NCBI GenBank assembly: GCA_947497495.1
Contig: CANMGT010000001.1
Coordinates: 620,001-684,000, forward strand
From: an uncultured Lentibacter sp.
GTDB taxonomy: Bacteria; Pseudomonadota; Alphaproteobacteria; Rhodobacterales; Rhodobacteraceae
DNA length: 64,000 nucleotides
Reading direction: 5' to 3'
Shown: piece after piece, positions 37,061 to 45,454 of the stretch
Layout of the letters: each line of letters opens with the position of its first letter
Position numbering within the stretch: position 1 is the first letter of the stretch
Notes under the pieces: model-generated
What the model was told of the DNA's origin: nothing
Databases searched by the model: none
What the model saw: only the letters and a program-made list of their open reading frames with translations
Position numbers and translations under genes: made by a program

Positions 37061-37666
37061 ATGAAACTAAAACACATCTTCTTGGCGCCTGTTCTCGCCA
37101 TAGCCCTCGCCGCCCCTGCCTCAGCTGAAAAGCTGTCGCTGAACGCCTTGTCTAAATACCTGAACGCCATGAAAACTGCCAAGGGCGCGTTCACGCAGAT
37201 CAACGACGACGGCACAATCGCCACCGGCACGATCTACATCAAACGTCCGGGCAAGATCCGCTTCGAGTATAACCCGCCGGAAAAGACACTGGTGCTGGCA
37301 AGCTCAAACACCGTGGCGATATATGACCCCAAGACAAATCAGGGCCCCGAAACCTACCCGCTCGGGAAAACGCCTCTGTCGATCATCCTTGCGCGCAATG
37401 TGAACCTCGCAAGTGCCAACATGGTTGTCGGCCACAGCTATGACGGCACCGCAACAACCATCACAGCACAAGACCCGGCTCACCCCGAGTATGGCAACAT
37501 CCAGCTGAAGTTCACATCAGGCCCAACCGAGCTGCGCCAATGGATCATCAACGATGATTCCGGTTCAAGCACAACGGTTGTTCTGGGCGAGCTGACAAAG
37601 GGCCTTGGCATCCCGAACAGGTTGTTCGACATCGCGCTCAACACACAGCAGCGCGGCGGGCGCTAA
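37061..37666 (+). CDS. lolA: outer-membrane lipoprotein carrier protein LolA
   Basis: A 201-residue protein with a signal peptide (FLAPVLAIALAAPASAEK) and the LolA fold sequence KTAKGAFTQINDDGTIATGT, KRPGKIRFEYNPPEKTLVLA, TPLSIILARNVNL. It ferries lipoproteins across the periplasm. Placement right after ftsK is a common bacterial order. Confidence 0.93.
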   Translation: MKLKHIFLAPVLAIALAAPASAEKLSLNALSKYLNAMKTAKGAFTQINDDGTIATGTIYIKRPGKIRFEYNPPEKTLVLASSNTVAIYDPKTNQGPETYPLGKTPLSIILARNVNLASANMVVGHSYDGTATTITAQDPAHPEYGNIQLKFTSGPTELRQWIINDDSGSSTTVVLGELTKGLGIPNRLFDIALNTQQRGGR

Positions 37667-37671
37667 CCCGC

Positions 37672-38277
37672 CTAGAAACGTCTCAAAGCGCGGCAACCCG
37701 AAAGCTGCGCTTTGTACATTTCCGAGCGCTGGCCAACTTCGCCAGCCACCCGCATCAACCAGGCCTTACTTCTGTAAGTTCCACGCGCAAAGCCGGTGTG
37801 CCCGTCGTGATAAGCAAGATACTGGTTGCGCGCATCCGTCAGGCTCACCCCGTTTCGCTCGCGGGTGATGTTCATGTAATAACCCATGAAGTCAGCAGCA
37901 TCGCGAATGTTGTTGCGCTTGGCCCCATAGCTACCAGTCTTTTGCCTATACTCGTCCCACGTTCCATCAAGCGCTTGGCTGTAGCCATAGGCGCTTGACT
38001 GGCGGCCCATAGGAATAACGCTCAGCGTATAGCGAAACGGTGGGCGCGCCTCAGACTTGAACTTGCTCTCTTGGTAGAGTGTCGCCATCAGAACATGCAC
38101 AGGCACGTTCCATTTGCGCTCGGCCGCGCGAAACGCGCTTACAAATTTTGGGCGCTCTTTGAGGATAGCACAGGCATTGTCCAGCTCGCGTGGTGCGTCT
38201 GAATACTGCCCTCTTCCACCTCCGCCACAACTGGCAAGAAGTGTTACAACCATCATAGCGCAAAGGATTCTGCTCAT
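37672..38277 (-). CDS. lytic transglycosylase-like (SLT domain) lipoprotein
   Basis: A 201-residue protein with a lipoprotein signal (CAMMVVTLLASCGGGG). A lysozyme-like domain follows in which Glu of LMATLYQESKFKSEARPP is the likely catalytic acid, with AYGYSQALDGTWDEY and NQYLAYHDGHTGF as in SLT transglycosylases. It would cut peptidoglycan glycan strands. The ATG at 38277 follows GAGGGG. Confidence 0.85.
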   Translation of the reverse strand: MSRILCAMMVVTLLASCGGGGRGQYSDAPRELDNACAILKERPKFVSAFRAAERKWNVPVHVLMATLYQESKFKSEARPPFRYTLSVIPMGRQSSAYGYSQALDGTWDEYRQKTGSYGAKRNNIRDAADFMGYYMNITRERNGVSLTDARNQYLAYHDGHTGFARGTYRSKAWLMRVAGEVGQRSEMYKAQLSGCRALRRF

Positions 38278-38518
38278 CTGCCCCTCGCAATTCTGTGCAA
38301 TTTTTAGCACCATTATTTTGTCAGCATTCTAACTGACTTTTGCTCAATACAAAATCACAATTGCGCGTCATGAGCACTTTCCTGCGTGTTTTCCCGCCAT
38401 TGTGGTTTGACAAACTGTTGGCTCATGCTTCACAGAGTGTTTCCTGTAAAATTGGCGCGAAAAATAGACATTCGCGAACCGAAAGCGTAAGAATACTTCC
38501 ATAGGGGCGATTGGAACT

Positions 38519-38845
38519 ATGATCAGAACACGCGCAAAATATCATCTCGGCCAAGTGGTCAAGCACAAGAAACATCCCTTTCGCGGTGTGGTTTTTGACG
38601 TTGATCCCCAGTTTTCAAACACCGATGAATGGTACGCAGCGATCCCCGAAGACAGCCGCCCACGCAAGGAGCAGCCCTTCTATCACCTACTCGCAGAGAA
38701 CGATCAAAGCTACTACGTGGCCTATGTCTCCGAGCAGAACCTGATCGCAGACTACTCAGGCCAACCCGTCGATCACCCGGACATCCCCGACTTGTTCGGC
38801 CCGTTTGAAGACGGCCACTACCCGCTGCACTTCCAGCTCAACTAA
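38519..38845 (+). CDS. hspQ: heat shock protein HspQ
   Basis: A 108-residue protein with the HspQ pattern KYHLGQVVKHKKHPFRGVVF, DVDPQFSNTDEWY, QPFYHLLAEN, YVAYVSEQNL. In enterobacteria it is a heat-induced specificity factor of Lon. The 240-base region upstream has TTGACA at 38407 but no convincing -10, and I see no other structure there. Confidence 0.94.
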   Translation: MIRTRAKYHLGQVVKHKKHPFRGVVFDVDPQFSNTDEWYAAIPEDSRPRKEQPFYHLLAENDQSYYVAYVSEQNLIADYSGQPVDHPDIPDLFGPFEDGHYPLHFQLN

Positions 38846-38875
38846 GCTAGTCACGCTTCCTAACCGCGCAGCACT

Positions 38876-38975
38876 CTTCTTCTCTTTGAAAACGTCCCGG
38901 GGGATGTCACAAACTAGTTTGTGACTAGGGGGCTGGCCCCCAATTGGTCGGATTTTGCGTCAGCAAAATTCGAAC
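38876..38975 (+). repeat. dispersed palindromic repeat, copy B with 20-base palindromic insertion
   Basis: It aligns with copy A in inverse orientation from CTTCTTCTCTTT through CCCGGGGG, the GGGGGCTGGCCCCC hairpin, GGTCGG and a terminal hairpin, here ATTTTGC-GTCA-GCAAAAT. Relative to A it carries an extra perfect palindrome, GTCACAAACTAGTTTGTGAC (38906-38925). It ends at the stop codon of the rhodanese gene. Confidence 0.85.
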
Positions 38976-39359
38976 TCAAGCCTCAACAGGCCGCCCGTCT
39001 TCTTTCCAGGCCTTAAAACCGCCTTCCATTTCCGCGATATTTTCTGCCCCCATGTCTTGCAAAGCCTTGGCCGCAAGCGACGAGCGCCAAGCCCCTGCGC
39101 AAAACAGGACAATCTTCTTATCCGTCGCCAGCGCTTCCTTATGGTAGGGGCTCGCAGGATCAAACCAAAATTCAAGCATACCGCGAGGCGCACGGTACGC
39201 GCCGGGAAAGCGCCCTTCCCGCTCAAGCTCCCGTGGATCGCGAATATCAACGACAAGCGCTTCCCCCGCCTGCGCAAGCCGCCACGTCTCGTCGCGCGAC
39301 AGGGTCTCGATCTCTGCTTTCGCCTGCATCACGAGGTCTTTTACCGGTGTAATCGCCAT
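38976..39359 (-). CDS. rhodanese-like sulfurtransferase domain protein
   Basis: A 127-residue single rhodanese domain: VVDIRDPRELEREGRFPGA, then the active-site Cys in IVLFCAGAWRSSLAAKAL and MEGGFKAWKEDG. It probably carries persulfide sulfur or acts in thiol redox. It begins two bases after the gamma-glutamyltransferase stop, so both are in one operon. Confidence 0.9.
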   Translation of the reverse strand: MAITPVKDLVMQAKAEIETLSRDETWRLAQAGEALVVDIRDPRELEREGRFPGAYRAPRGMLEFWFDPASPYHKEALATDKKIVLFCAGAWRSSLAAKALQDMGAENIAEMEGGFKAWKEDGRPVEA

Positions 39360-39361
39360 CT

Positions 39362-40939
39362 CTAATATCCTATCGCTGCGCCGTCTTTGCGCGGGTCAGA
39401 CGCGCCTTCCAGCACGCCATCGTCTCTGATCTTGATCGCCTGCGCGCCGCCGATTGGCCCGTCAGGCACGACAACGTTATGGCCCAACTCGGCCAACTCC
39501 GCTCGCACCGTGTCCGAGTAGCCTTTCTCGACGGCCAATTCACCCTTGTCCGCAAAGCACCGCGGCGCATCAATCGCATCCTGCGCATCCATGCCAAAAT
39601 CTTGCATATTGCTAACAAATCGCGCATGCCCATTCGGCTGATAGGCACCCCCCATCACACCAAATGGCATCACGGCGCGACCACTCTGCGCCAACATCCC
39701 GGGGATGATCGTGTGCATCGGTCGCTTGTTCGGCCCATAGGCATTTGGGTGCGACGCATCGAGCACAAAACCAGCTCCGCGGTTTTGCAAAAGCAGCCCG
39801 AACTTCTCACTCGCGATGCCCGAGCCAAAGCCATGGAAGATCGAGTAGATCAAGCTCACGGCCATCCGGTCTTTGTCGACAACCGTGATATAAACGGTGT
39901 CTTTGTGAACAGCCTCACTAAGAAGGCTAGCAACCGACATCGCCTTATTAGGGTCTATTAGGGCCGCCAAACCCTTCGCCGTTTCCGGCGAGAGCATGTG
40001 CTCAAGCTGCGTTGTCATATCCGGATCTGCGATGAATCGGTTGCGTGCATCATAAGCAAGTTTCGCGGCTTCCGCCTCTATATGCGCACGCTCGGCGCCG
40101 AGCGGATCCATGCTTGCAATGTCGAACTCGGCCAAAATATTCAGCATCAGGTTAGCGGTTGCGCCTTGGCCATTCGGCGGATGCTCGAGCAGGTCAACAC
40201 CCTTGTAAGCCGCGCCGATCGGGTTAGTGTAAAAGCACTCCGCTGCGGCAAAGTCTTCCGCGGTATGCACACCGGCCACCTCGCGCAGCGCCGCCACCAT
40301 GTCTTCGGCAACTTCACCCTCATAAAAGCCCGCGCGGCCCTCTTTGGCGATTTTGCGCAAAACCTCAGCTTGCCCCGGCGCGCGAAATATCTGACCAACT
40401 TCCGCTGGTTTGCCGTTTAGCAAATAGTGCTTTTTTCCGTGCCCTTGCAAAGCCTTGGCCGCCTCCGGCCAGTCAAACGCAACGCGCGGTGCAACCGGCA
40501 CGCCTTCCTCTGCATAACGGATAGCAGGGGCGAGAACGGCATCAAGCCCAAGCTTTCCATACTCGTCAGAAAGTTTGCAAAACGCTTCCACAGCTGTCGG
40601 TATGGTCACGGCTTCAGGTCCACGCAATGACACCGTCTTGTCTCCGCGTGCTCGCAAAGCGTCCAGGTTGGCAGCAGCAGGGGCGCGGCCTGAGCCATTC
40701 AGCGCTTTTATCTCTCCGCCGTCTTTGGTTTGAAATAACACAAAGCAATCGCCGCCAAGACCTGTCATCTGCGGCTCGCAAATCCCGAGCAGAACAGCGC
40801 CTGCTAAGGCCGCGTCCATAGCGTTCCCGCCGCGCTCCATGATATCAACGGCGACTTTCGCTGCCAAAGGGTGCGATGTCGCGCACATGCCATTGCTTGC
40901 CAGGACAGGCGAGCGCCCCGGAAAATGAAAATCGCGCAT
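39362..40939 (-). CDS. gamma-glutamyltransferase family protein (YwrD-like)
   Basis: A 525-residue Ntn-hydrolase. The early part has MCATSHPLAAKVAVDIMERG and NAMDAALAGAVLLGICEPQM; the autocleavage Thr lies in HKDTVYITVVDKDRMAVS. FGLLLQNRGAGFVLDASHPN and KRPMHTIIPGMLA follow, as in the YwrD-type branch. It has no obvious signal peptide, so it may act in the cytoplasm on gamma-glutamyl compounds. ATG 40939 follows GGGAGAGA. Confidence 0.88.
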   Translation of the reverse strand: MRDFHFPGRSPVLASNGMCATSHPLAAKVAVDIMERGGNAMDAALAGAVLLGICEPQMTGLGGDCFVLFQTKDGGEIKALNGSGRAPAAANLDALRARGDKTVSLRGPEAVTIPTAVEAFCKLSDEYGKLGLDAVLAPAIRYAEEGVPVAPRVAFDWPEAAKALQGHGKKHYLLNGKPAEVGQIFRAPGQAEVLRKIAKEGRAGFYEGEVAEDMVAALREVAGVHTAEDFAAAECFYTNPIGAAYKGVDLLEHPPNGQGATANLMLNILAEFDIASMDPLGAERAHIEAEAAKLAYDARNRFIADPDMTTQLEHMLSPETAKGLAALIDPNKAMSVASLLSEAVHKDTVYITVVDKDRMAVSLIYSIFHGFGSGIASEKFGLLLQNRGAGFVLDASHPNAYGPNKRPMHTIIPGMLAQSGRAVMPFGVMGGAYQPNGHARFVSNMQDFGMDAQDAIDAPRCFADKGELAVEKGYSDTVRAELAELGHNVVVPDGPIGGAQAIKIRDDGVLEGASDPRKDGAAIGY

Positions 40940-41180
40940 ATGTCTCTCCCTAAAGGTATTCGGACAAAGACTATGCGGCGCACTGAAGCTTGCCAATGCA
41001 AATTCGGAATTCAGTTTTCAGGAGAGTAGTAAGCCTCGACGCCGCACACTGGGTGGGGGCTGTTAACGCGCAGCGCCGAGGGAAGCTATATGCAGCTACC
41101 CGTTCTGTTTCGCATTTGAATCAGGCAAAGTTTCGGGGCAATTGGGGCAATTTCAAGAACATCGTCCAAATATTCAGGTA

Positions 41181-41621
41181 CTAACCGTTTCCCTCAAAGG
41201 GAATGGAAAAGGCCAGAACATTGCGTTGTCCTATTCGCTTGTAACTCAAGTCAAAGGACAGATTTCGGACCAGATACCAGCCAAACCCCCCTTCGGGAAT
41301 CGCTTGAAGTGGCACGTCGAGATTTGGCAAGTCACCCATAGGAAGCCGGCCGTTTGGCAAGCTTTTGCCTTCGTCTTCAACACAGAATCGCAGCATATGG
41401 TTTTTGCGCACGCATGACAGAACGATCGCTCCGTCAAGGCTCTGCCCATAGGCGTGCTCCACGACATTGTTCAGAACTTCGCCCAGCACAACTTCAACAG
41501 AGGCCATATCATCCATGCTCAGATCAAGAGGGGATAGGCTTTGTTTAATTTGCTCAAGCGCATTTCTCACCGACATGTCGCTGCTCGGAAAATCAATGGA
41601 AAACTGCAGCTTATTCAGCAT
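41181..41621 (-). CDS. anti-sigma-factor-type serine kinase (RsbW/RbaW-like)
   Basis: A 146-residue GHKL ATPase: N-box Glu/Asn in EVVLGEVLNNVVEHAY, G1 in VEDEGKSLPNG, and a glycine box in PEGGFGWYLVRNL. Such kinases bind a sigma factor or phosphorylate a STAS antagonist. It follows the STAS gene by 36 bases. In Rhodobacter capsulatus the equivalent RbaV-RbaW pair affects gene transfer agent production. A TTG start at 41642 is also possible. Confidence 0.82.
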   Translation of the reverse strand: MLNKLQFSIDFPSSDMSVRNALEQIKQSLSPLDLSMDDMASVEVVLGEVLNNVVEHAYGQSLDGAIVLSCVRKNHMLRFCVEDEGKSLPNGRLPMGDLPNLDVPLQAIPEGGFGWYLVRNLSFDLSYKRIGQRNVLAFSIPFEGNG

Positions 41622-41657
41622 TTGTCGATCACCTATTGGCAAAGAATATCTCCGCCT

Positions 41658-42002
41658 TCAGCCTACTTTGTAGATCTTTTCAACATCTTCAGGTTGCTCA
41701 TAGATCGTGAAAATAGAATCCATGCGCGTCAGGCGGAAAACCTTGTCGACAGTTGGCGTCAAGCCTGCCAAATCAAGCCGCGTTGTGCCGCCCATCAGCT
41801 TCATAACAGCTACGATCGCGCCCAACCCGCTGGAGTCGATAAAACCCACCTTGCTCAAGTCGAGAACAACATGACTGGCCGCGCTTTTTCCGGTAATTTC
41901 CCGCATGCTCTCCTTGAAAGAAATCGCAGCAGCGGCGTCAATGCGCTCTGCCTCCACCTTTACAAACAAGACGTCGCTTGTTTCGTTACAGCTAAAATCC
42001 AT
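41658..42002 (-). CDS. STAS-domain anti-anti-sigma factor (RsbV/RbaV-like)
   Basis: A 114-residue single STAS domain. The phosphorylatable Ser is in VGFIDSSGLGAIVAVM, and RLDLAGLTPTVDKVFRLTRM is typical of SpoIIAA/RsbV proteins. It pairs with the downstream kinase in a partner switch. No sigma factor or PP2C phosphatase gene is adjacent, so those partners must lie elsewhere. GGAGCAGAG precedes ATG 42002. Confidence 0.88.
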   Translation of the reverse strand: MDFSCNETSDVLFVKVEAERIDAAAAISFKESMREITGKSAASHVVLDLSKVGFIDSSGLGAIVAVMKLMGGTTRLDLAGLTPTVDKVFRLTRMDSIFTIYEQPEDVEKIYKVG

Positions 42003-42103
42003 ACTCTGCTCCGCTACCGTAGAAATACTTGCCTCACCGCAAAGACTAGACCGCAAACCTTTCTATTCGGTATGCAGATACAGACAATTGAAAGGACTTC
42101 GAA

Positions 42104-43276
42104 ATGAAACAGGTGGTTATCGCAGGTGCGGCGCGCACCCCAATGGGCGGCTTTCAAGGGGTCTTTGACGGCGTGCCAGCCTCCACACTTGGCGGCGCGG
42201 CCATCAAGGCAGCCCTTGCGAATGCAGGCGCCAAAACGGTCGATGAACTCCTGATGGGCTGCGTTTTGCCAGCAGGCCAAGGCCAGGCACCCGCGCGCCA
42301 AGCTGGCTTCGCCGGCGGGCTGGGCGAAGAAGTACCAGCCACGACTGTCAACAAAATGTGCGGCTCCGGCATGAAGACAACAATGATGGGCGTTGACCAG
42401 ATCGCTCTCGGCCACGCCGACACGATGGTCACAGGCGGTATGGAATCAATGTCAAACGCGCCATACCTGCTCGCGAAAATGCGCAGCGGTGCTCGAATCG
42501 GCCACCAGAAGGTGCTCGATCATATGTTCCTCGATGGTCTGGAAGACGCCTACGACAAGGGCCGCCTTATGGGAACATTCGCAGAAGACTGCGCCGAAAA
42601 GTTCCAGTTCACCCGTGAAGCACAAGACGACTACGCCATCGGCTCGCTCAACGGTGCGCTCGAAGCGATCCACTCAGGCGCATTTGACGGGGAAGTAGCC
42701 CCTGTCACACTCACATCCCGCAAGGGCGACATTGTTGTTTCAGAAGACGAACAACCCGCCAAAGCGCGCCCCGAAAAAATCCCGACACTCAAGCCCGCCT
42801 TCCGCGACGGTGGCACGGTAACCGCCGCCAACGCCTCATCCATTTCCGACGGCGCAGCGGCCCTCGTTCTTGCCTCCGAAGAGGCCGCGAAGGCGCAGGG
42901 CCTTAACGTCCGTGCACGCGTTGTCGGCCACACCAGCCATGCACAAGCGCCCGGCTGGTTTGCGACAGCGCCGATTCCAGCCGCGCAAAAGCTGCTCAAA
43001 AACATCGGCTGGAACGTCTCCGACGTTGACCTCTGGGAAGTCAATGAAGCTTTCGCAGTCGTGCCCATGGCCTTCATGCACGAAATGGGAATCTCGCGAG
43101 ACAAGATGAACGTCAATGGCGGCGCATGCGCGCTTGGCCACCCGATCGGCGCCTCAGGCACCCGCATCATCGTTACGCTGTTAAATGCCCTCGAAAAGCG
43201 CGGCCTCAAACGCGGCGTCGCAGCCATATGCATCGGCGGCGGTGAAGGCACAGCCATCGCGATCGAGCGCGTCTGA
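42104..43276 (+). CDS. acetyl-CoA C-acyltransferase (thiolase)
   Basis: A 390-residue thiolase with nucleophilic Cys in TVNKMCGSGMKTTMMG, His in GGACALGHPIGASGTRI and the second Cys in AAICIGGGEGTAIAI. It condenses or cleaves acyl-CoA. No partner genes (reductase, hydratase) lie nearby, so synthesis (polyhydroxybutyrate or ketone pathway) and degradation are both possible. AAAGGA precedes the ATG. Confidence 0.93.
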   Translation: MKQVVIAGAARTPMGGFQGVFDGVPASTLGGAAIKAALANAGAKTVDELLMGCVLPAGQGQAPARQAGFAGGLGEEVPATTVNKMCGSGMKTTMMGVDQIALGHADTMVTGGMESMSNAPYLLAKMRSGARIGHQKVLDHMFLDGLEDAYDKGRLMGTFAEDCAEKFQFTREAQDDYAIGSLNGALEAIHSGAFDGEVAPVTLTSRKGDIVVSEDEQPAKARPEKIPTLKPAFRDGGTVTAANASSISDGAAALVLASEEAAKAQGLNVRARVVGHTSHAQAPGWFATAPIPAAQKLLKNIGWNVSDVDLWEVNEAFAVVPMAFMHEMGISRDKMNVNGGACALGHPIGASGTRIIVTLLNALEKRGLKRGVAAICIGGGEGTAIAIERV

Positions 43277-43285
43277 CTTTACTTG

Positions 43286-43334
43286 TCTTTCTAAATATCC
43301 CGGGGTCTGGGGCAGCGCCCCAGTCCTGCCCCAC
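43286..43334 (+). repeat. dispersed palindromic repeat, copy C (core only)
   Basis: CTTTCTAAATATCCCGGGG followed by the hairpin CTGGGGCAGCGCCCCAG. It has the CCCGGGG box and GC hairpin of copies A, B and D but lacks the second hairpin. Lies between the thiolase and fRMsr genes. Confidence 0.65.
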
Positions 43335-43347
43335 TGAAAGCCGCGCC

Positions 43348-43803
43348 ATGTATGCAAACTACGCCTCACTCGCCAAGACCATCGCCTCGCTCACCACAGG
43401 TGAAACAGACGAAGTCGCGCTCATGGCCACCCTCGCCTGCGAGGTTCACCATGCTGACAGCAGGTTCGACTGGACAGGGTTTTACCGTGTAACAGAGCCT
43501 GATTTGCTCAAGATCGGCCCCTACCAAGGCGGGCACGGTTGCCTGCAAATCCCGTTCTCTCGCGGGGTCTGCGGCGCAGCGGCGCGCACCGGAGAGGTTC
43601 AACTTGTTGATGACGTCGAGGCCTTTGAGGGCCATATCGCCTGCGCCTCCAGCACACGCTCGGAACTGGTTCTGCCGGTGTTCAACAAAGCCGGCAAAGT
43701 TATCGCCGTTTTTGACATCGACAGTGACCAACCCGCAGCTTTCTCACAAGAAGACGCCGACGCACTCGCGGCCATCTTGTCGGAAGTTTTCAGCAAAGTT
43801 TAA
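43348..43803 (+). CDS. GAF-domain free methionine-(R)-sulfoxide reductase (fRMsr)
   Basis: A 151-residue GAF protein with the three cysteines of the fRMsr family: GGHGCLQIPFSRGVCGAAA and FEGHIACASSTRSELVLPVF, followed by VIAVFDIDSDQ. It reduces free methionine-R-sulfoxide with thioredoxin. It ends at a symmetric AT-rich segment before the XRE-cupin gene. Confidence 0.92.
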   Translation: MYANYASLAKTIASLTTGETDEVALMATLACEVHHADSRFDWTGFYRVTEPDLLKIGPYQGGHGCLQIPFSRGVCGAAARTGEVQLVDDVEAFEGHIACASSTRSELVLPVFNKAGKVIAVFDIDSDQPAAFSQEDADALAAILSEVFSKV

Positions 43804-43810
43804 GGCGCCG

Positions 43811-43833
43811 TGAAATTTCTCTTTGAAATTTCA
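43811..43833. promoter_or_regulatory. tandem palindromic octamers (operator-like)
   Basis: GAAATTTC-TCTTT-GAAATTTC: a self-complementary octamer repeated with 13-base centre spacing, flanked by T and A so that the whole is an inverted repeat. It could be an operator for the adjacent regulator or a weak terminator of the fRMsr gene. Confidence 0.4.
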
Positions 43834-43846
43834 TTTCCCTGATGCA

Positions 43847-43875
43847 TCGTGAAAAAGAAGCAACGTTTTTCACGA
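43847..43875. promoter_or_regulatory. inverted-repeat operator of the XRE-cupin regulator
   Basis: TCGTGAAAAA (43847-43856) and TTTTTCACGA (43866-43875) are exact inverted arms of 10 bases with a 9-base spacer, ending seven bases before the regulator's ATG. Position and symmetry fit a dimeric helix-turn-helix protein, so autoregulation is likely. Confidence 0.65.
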
Positions 43876-43882
43876 GAATCAT

Positions 43883-44452
43883 ATGGAACTCTCCGCCAGA
43901 ACATCGCCCACACTCGGAGCAGACCTGCGGGCATTGCGCAAAGCGCGCGGCCTGACGCTTGCCGACATGGCTGACAATCTGGGCCGCTCTGTCGGTTGGC
44001 TCAGTCAGGTTGAACGTGACCTTTCCGAACCCTCGATCACCGACCTGCGCCACATGGCTGCAACACTGGGCGTCTCTGTTTCGATGCTCTTCAGCCACGA
44101 GCCTGCCTTAGCCCGCGAGTCTGGATATGTCGTGCGCAAAACAACTCGCCGCGCCATCGGCTCAGGCGAGGCGGGCCTTGTCGAAGAGCTTCTTTCCCCC
44201 GACCTCACCGATGATTTCGAGATGGTTCACTCAACCTTCGAGCCAGGGTCGCGCATCGGCGAAGTCGTCACGCGACCAACCCAGGAGGTGGGCTACCTTC
44301 TCTCAGGCAAGCTTGACCTCGTGATTGGCGGCAAAGCCTTCACAATTCACCCCGGCGACAGCTTTCGCATTCGAGGCGAGCCTTTCGAGTGGATCAACCC
44401 CTACAGCGACCCCGCCGTTGCGATCTGGGTGATCGCCCCGCCCGTGTATTAG
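43883..44452 (+). CDS. XRE-family transcriptional regulator with C-terminal cupin domain
   Basis: A 189-residue protein: N-terminal helix-turn-helix (LRALRKARGLTLADMADNLG, SVGWLSQVERDLSEPSI) and C-terminal cupin (EVVTRPTQEVGYLLSGKLDL, IHPGDSFRIRGE) that senses a small ligand. Such regulators commonly control amine, polyamine or amino-acid catabolism. It heads the same-strand run of exporters and demethylating enzymes to 52384, which it may control. Confidence 0.92.
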   Translation: MELSARTSPTLGADLRALRKARGLTLADMADNLGRSVGWLSQVERDLSEPSITDLRHMAATLGVSVSMLFSHEPALARESGYVVRKTTRRAIGSGEAGLVEELLSPDLTDDFEMVHSTFEPGSRIGEVVTRPTQEVGYLLSGKLDLVIGGKAFTIHPGDSFRIRGEPFEWINPYSDPAVAIWVIAPPVY

Positions 44453-44465
44453 CAGGTGAATTGAT

Positions 44466-45083
44466 ATGAGCTTCGAAGCCTGGACAATATTTGCGCTTTT
44501 CTGGGTGGTGTTCGTCACCACACCGGGGCCAAACGCTGTAAACTGCATTCAGACAGGCATGCAACTTGGCTTTCTGCGCACCCTGCCAGCTGTCGCGGGC
44601 ATTCTCACACAAGCGACGCTGTTTCTGACACTCTCGGCACTTGGTGTCACCGCGCTGATAGCCGCCTCCCCCTCCGCCTTCCAAGCCATGAAATTCCTTG
44701 GTGCGGCTTTCCTGATTTACCTTGGCCTGCGCTCGATACTGACGGCCCACAAGCCGATCAAAACCGAGAGGCAAACCGGCAAGTCCACCTACTGGCGCGC
44801 TTTTGCGATCGCCACGATCAACCCGAAGTCTGTCGCGGGCTACCTCGCAGCCTTCAGCCAGTTCGTTGACCCGACCACGCCCATCGCCGAGCAAATGTGG
44901 GTGATCTTCCCAACAGCACTCACGCTCACAACGCTAAGCTATTGCGGCTATACGGCCCTCGGCGCAGGGCTCGGAAAACTCGCTCTGGGCGCTGTCATGG
45001 GCGCATGGTTCCGCCGCATCATGGGCATCTGTTTTATCATCTACGGAATAGCTCTCGGCACATCGTCTGGGAGGCTGACATGA
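44466..45083 (+). CDS. LysE/RhtB-family exporter (first copy)
   Basis: A 205-residue membrane protein with about six helices and the family opening VFVTTPGPNAVNCIQTGMQL, plus FLIYLGLRSIL and INPKSVAGYLAAFSQF. It exports amino acids or derivatives. AGGTGA precedes the ATG. Its stop overlaps the GFA gene (ATGA). Confidence 0.9.
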   Translation: MSFEAWTIFALFWVVFVTTPGPNAVNCIQTGMQLGFLRTLPAVAGILTQATLFLTLSALGVTALIAASPSAFQAMKFLGAAFLIYLGLRSILTAHKPIKTERQTGKSTYWRAFAIATINPKSVAGYLAAFSQFVDPTTPIAEQMWVIFPTALTLTTLSYCGYTALGAGLGKLALGAVMGAWFRRIMGICFIIYGIALGTSSGRLT

Positions 45084-45451
45084 CACAAGGCTCATGCCTT
45101 TGCGGCGCATGCACTTTTGAAACCTTGGCAACCCCGCAAGGGCTGAGCATGTGCCACTGCAACCAGTGCCGCGCGCAGTCAGGAGGCATCTGGTCGTCAG
45201 CCTATGTGCCACGTTCCGAGTTGCTCATTTCCGGCCCCGTCAAATGGTTTGCCAGCAGCGCAAAGGCGCGCCGCGGCTTTTGCCCCGAATGCGGCAGCTT
45301 CCTGTTTTGGGAGGCTAATGGCGAAGACACCACCAGTTTCTCTCTCGGGAGCGTCTCAAACCCGACAGGCCTGTCACTCGAGAAGCACATCTTTACCACA
45401 GAAAAAGGCGACTACTACACCATCGCCGACAACCTACCGCAGAAAGGTTAG
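45080..45451 (+). CDS. GFA-family (glutathione-dependent formaldehyde-activating-like) zinc protein
   Basis: A 123-residue protein with paired cysteine motifs GSCLCGACTFE, MCHCNQCRAQSGG and RGFCPECGSFLFW, the GFA/CENP-V zinc pattern. Activity on S-hydroxymethylglutathione is known only for some members. Here its position upstream of two N-demethylating dehydrogenases, which release formaldehyde, makes a role in C1 handling plausible. Confidence 0.88.
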   Translation: MTQGSCLCGACTFETLATPQGLSMCHCNQCRAQSGGIWSSAYVPRSELLISGPVKWFASSAKARRGFCPECGSFLFWEANGEDTTSFSLGSVSNPTGLSLEKHIFTTEKGDYYTIADNLPQKG

Positions 45452-45454
45452 CTC

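Noticed and set aside
38278..38518. Heat-shock promoter for hspQ
   Set aside because: TTGACA is present at 38407 but no acceptable -10 follows at 16-18 bases, and no RpoH-type pair stands out.
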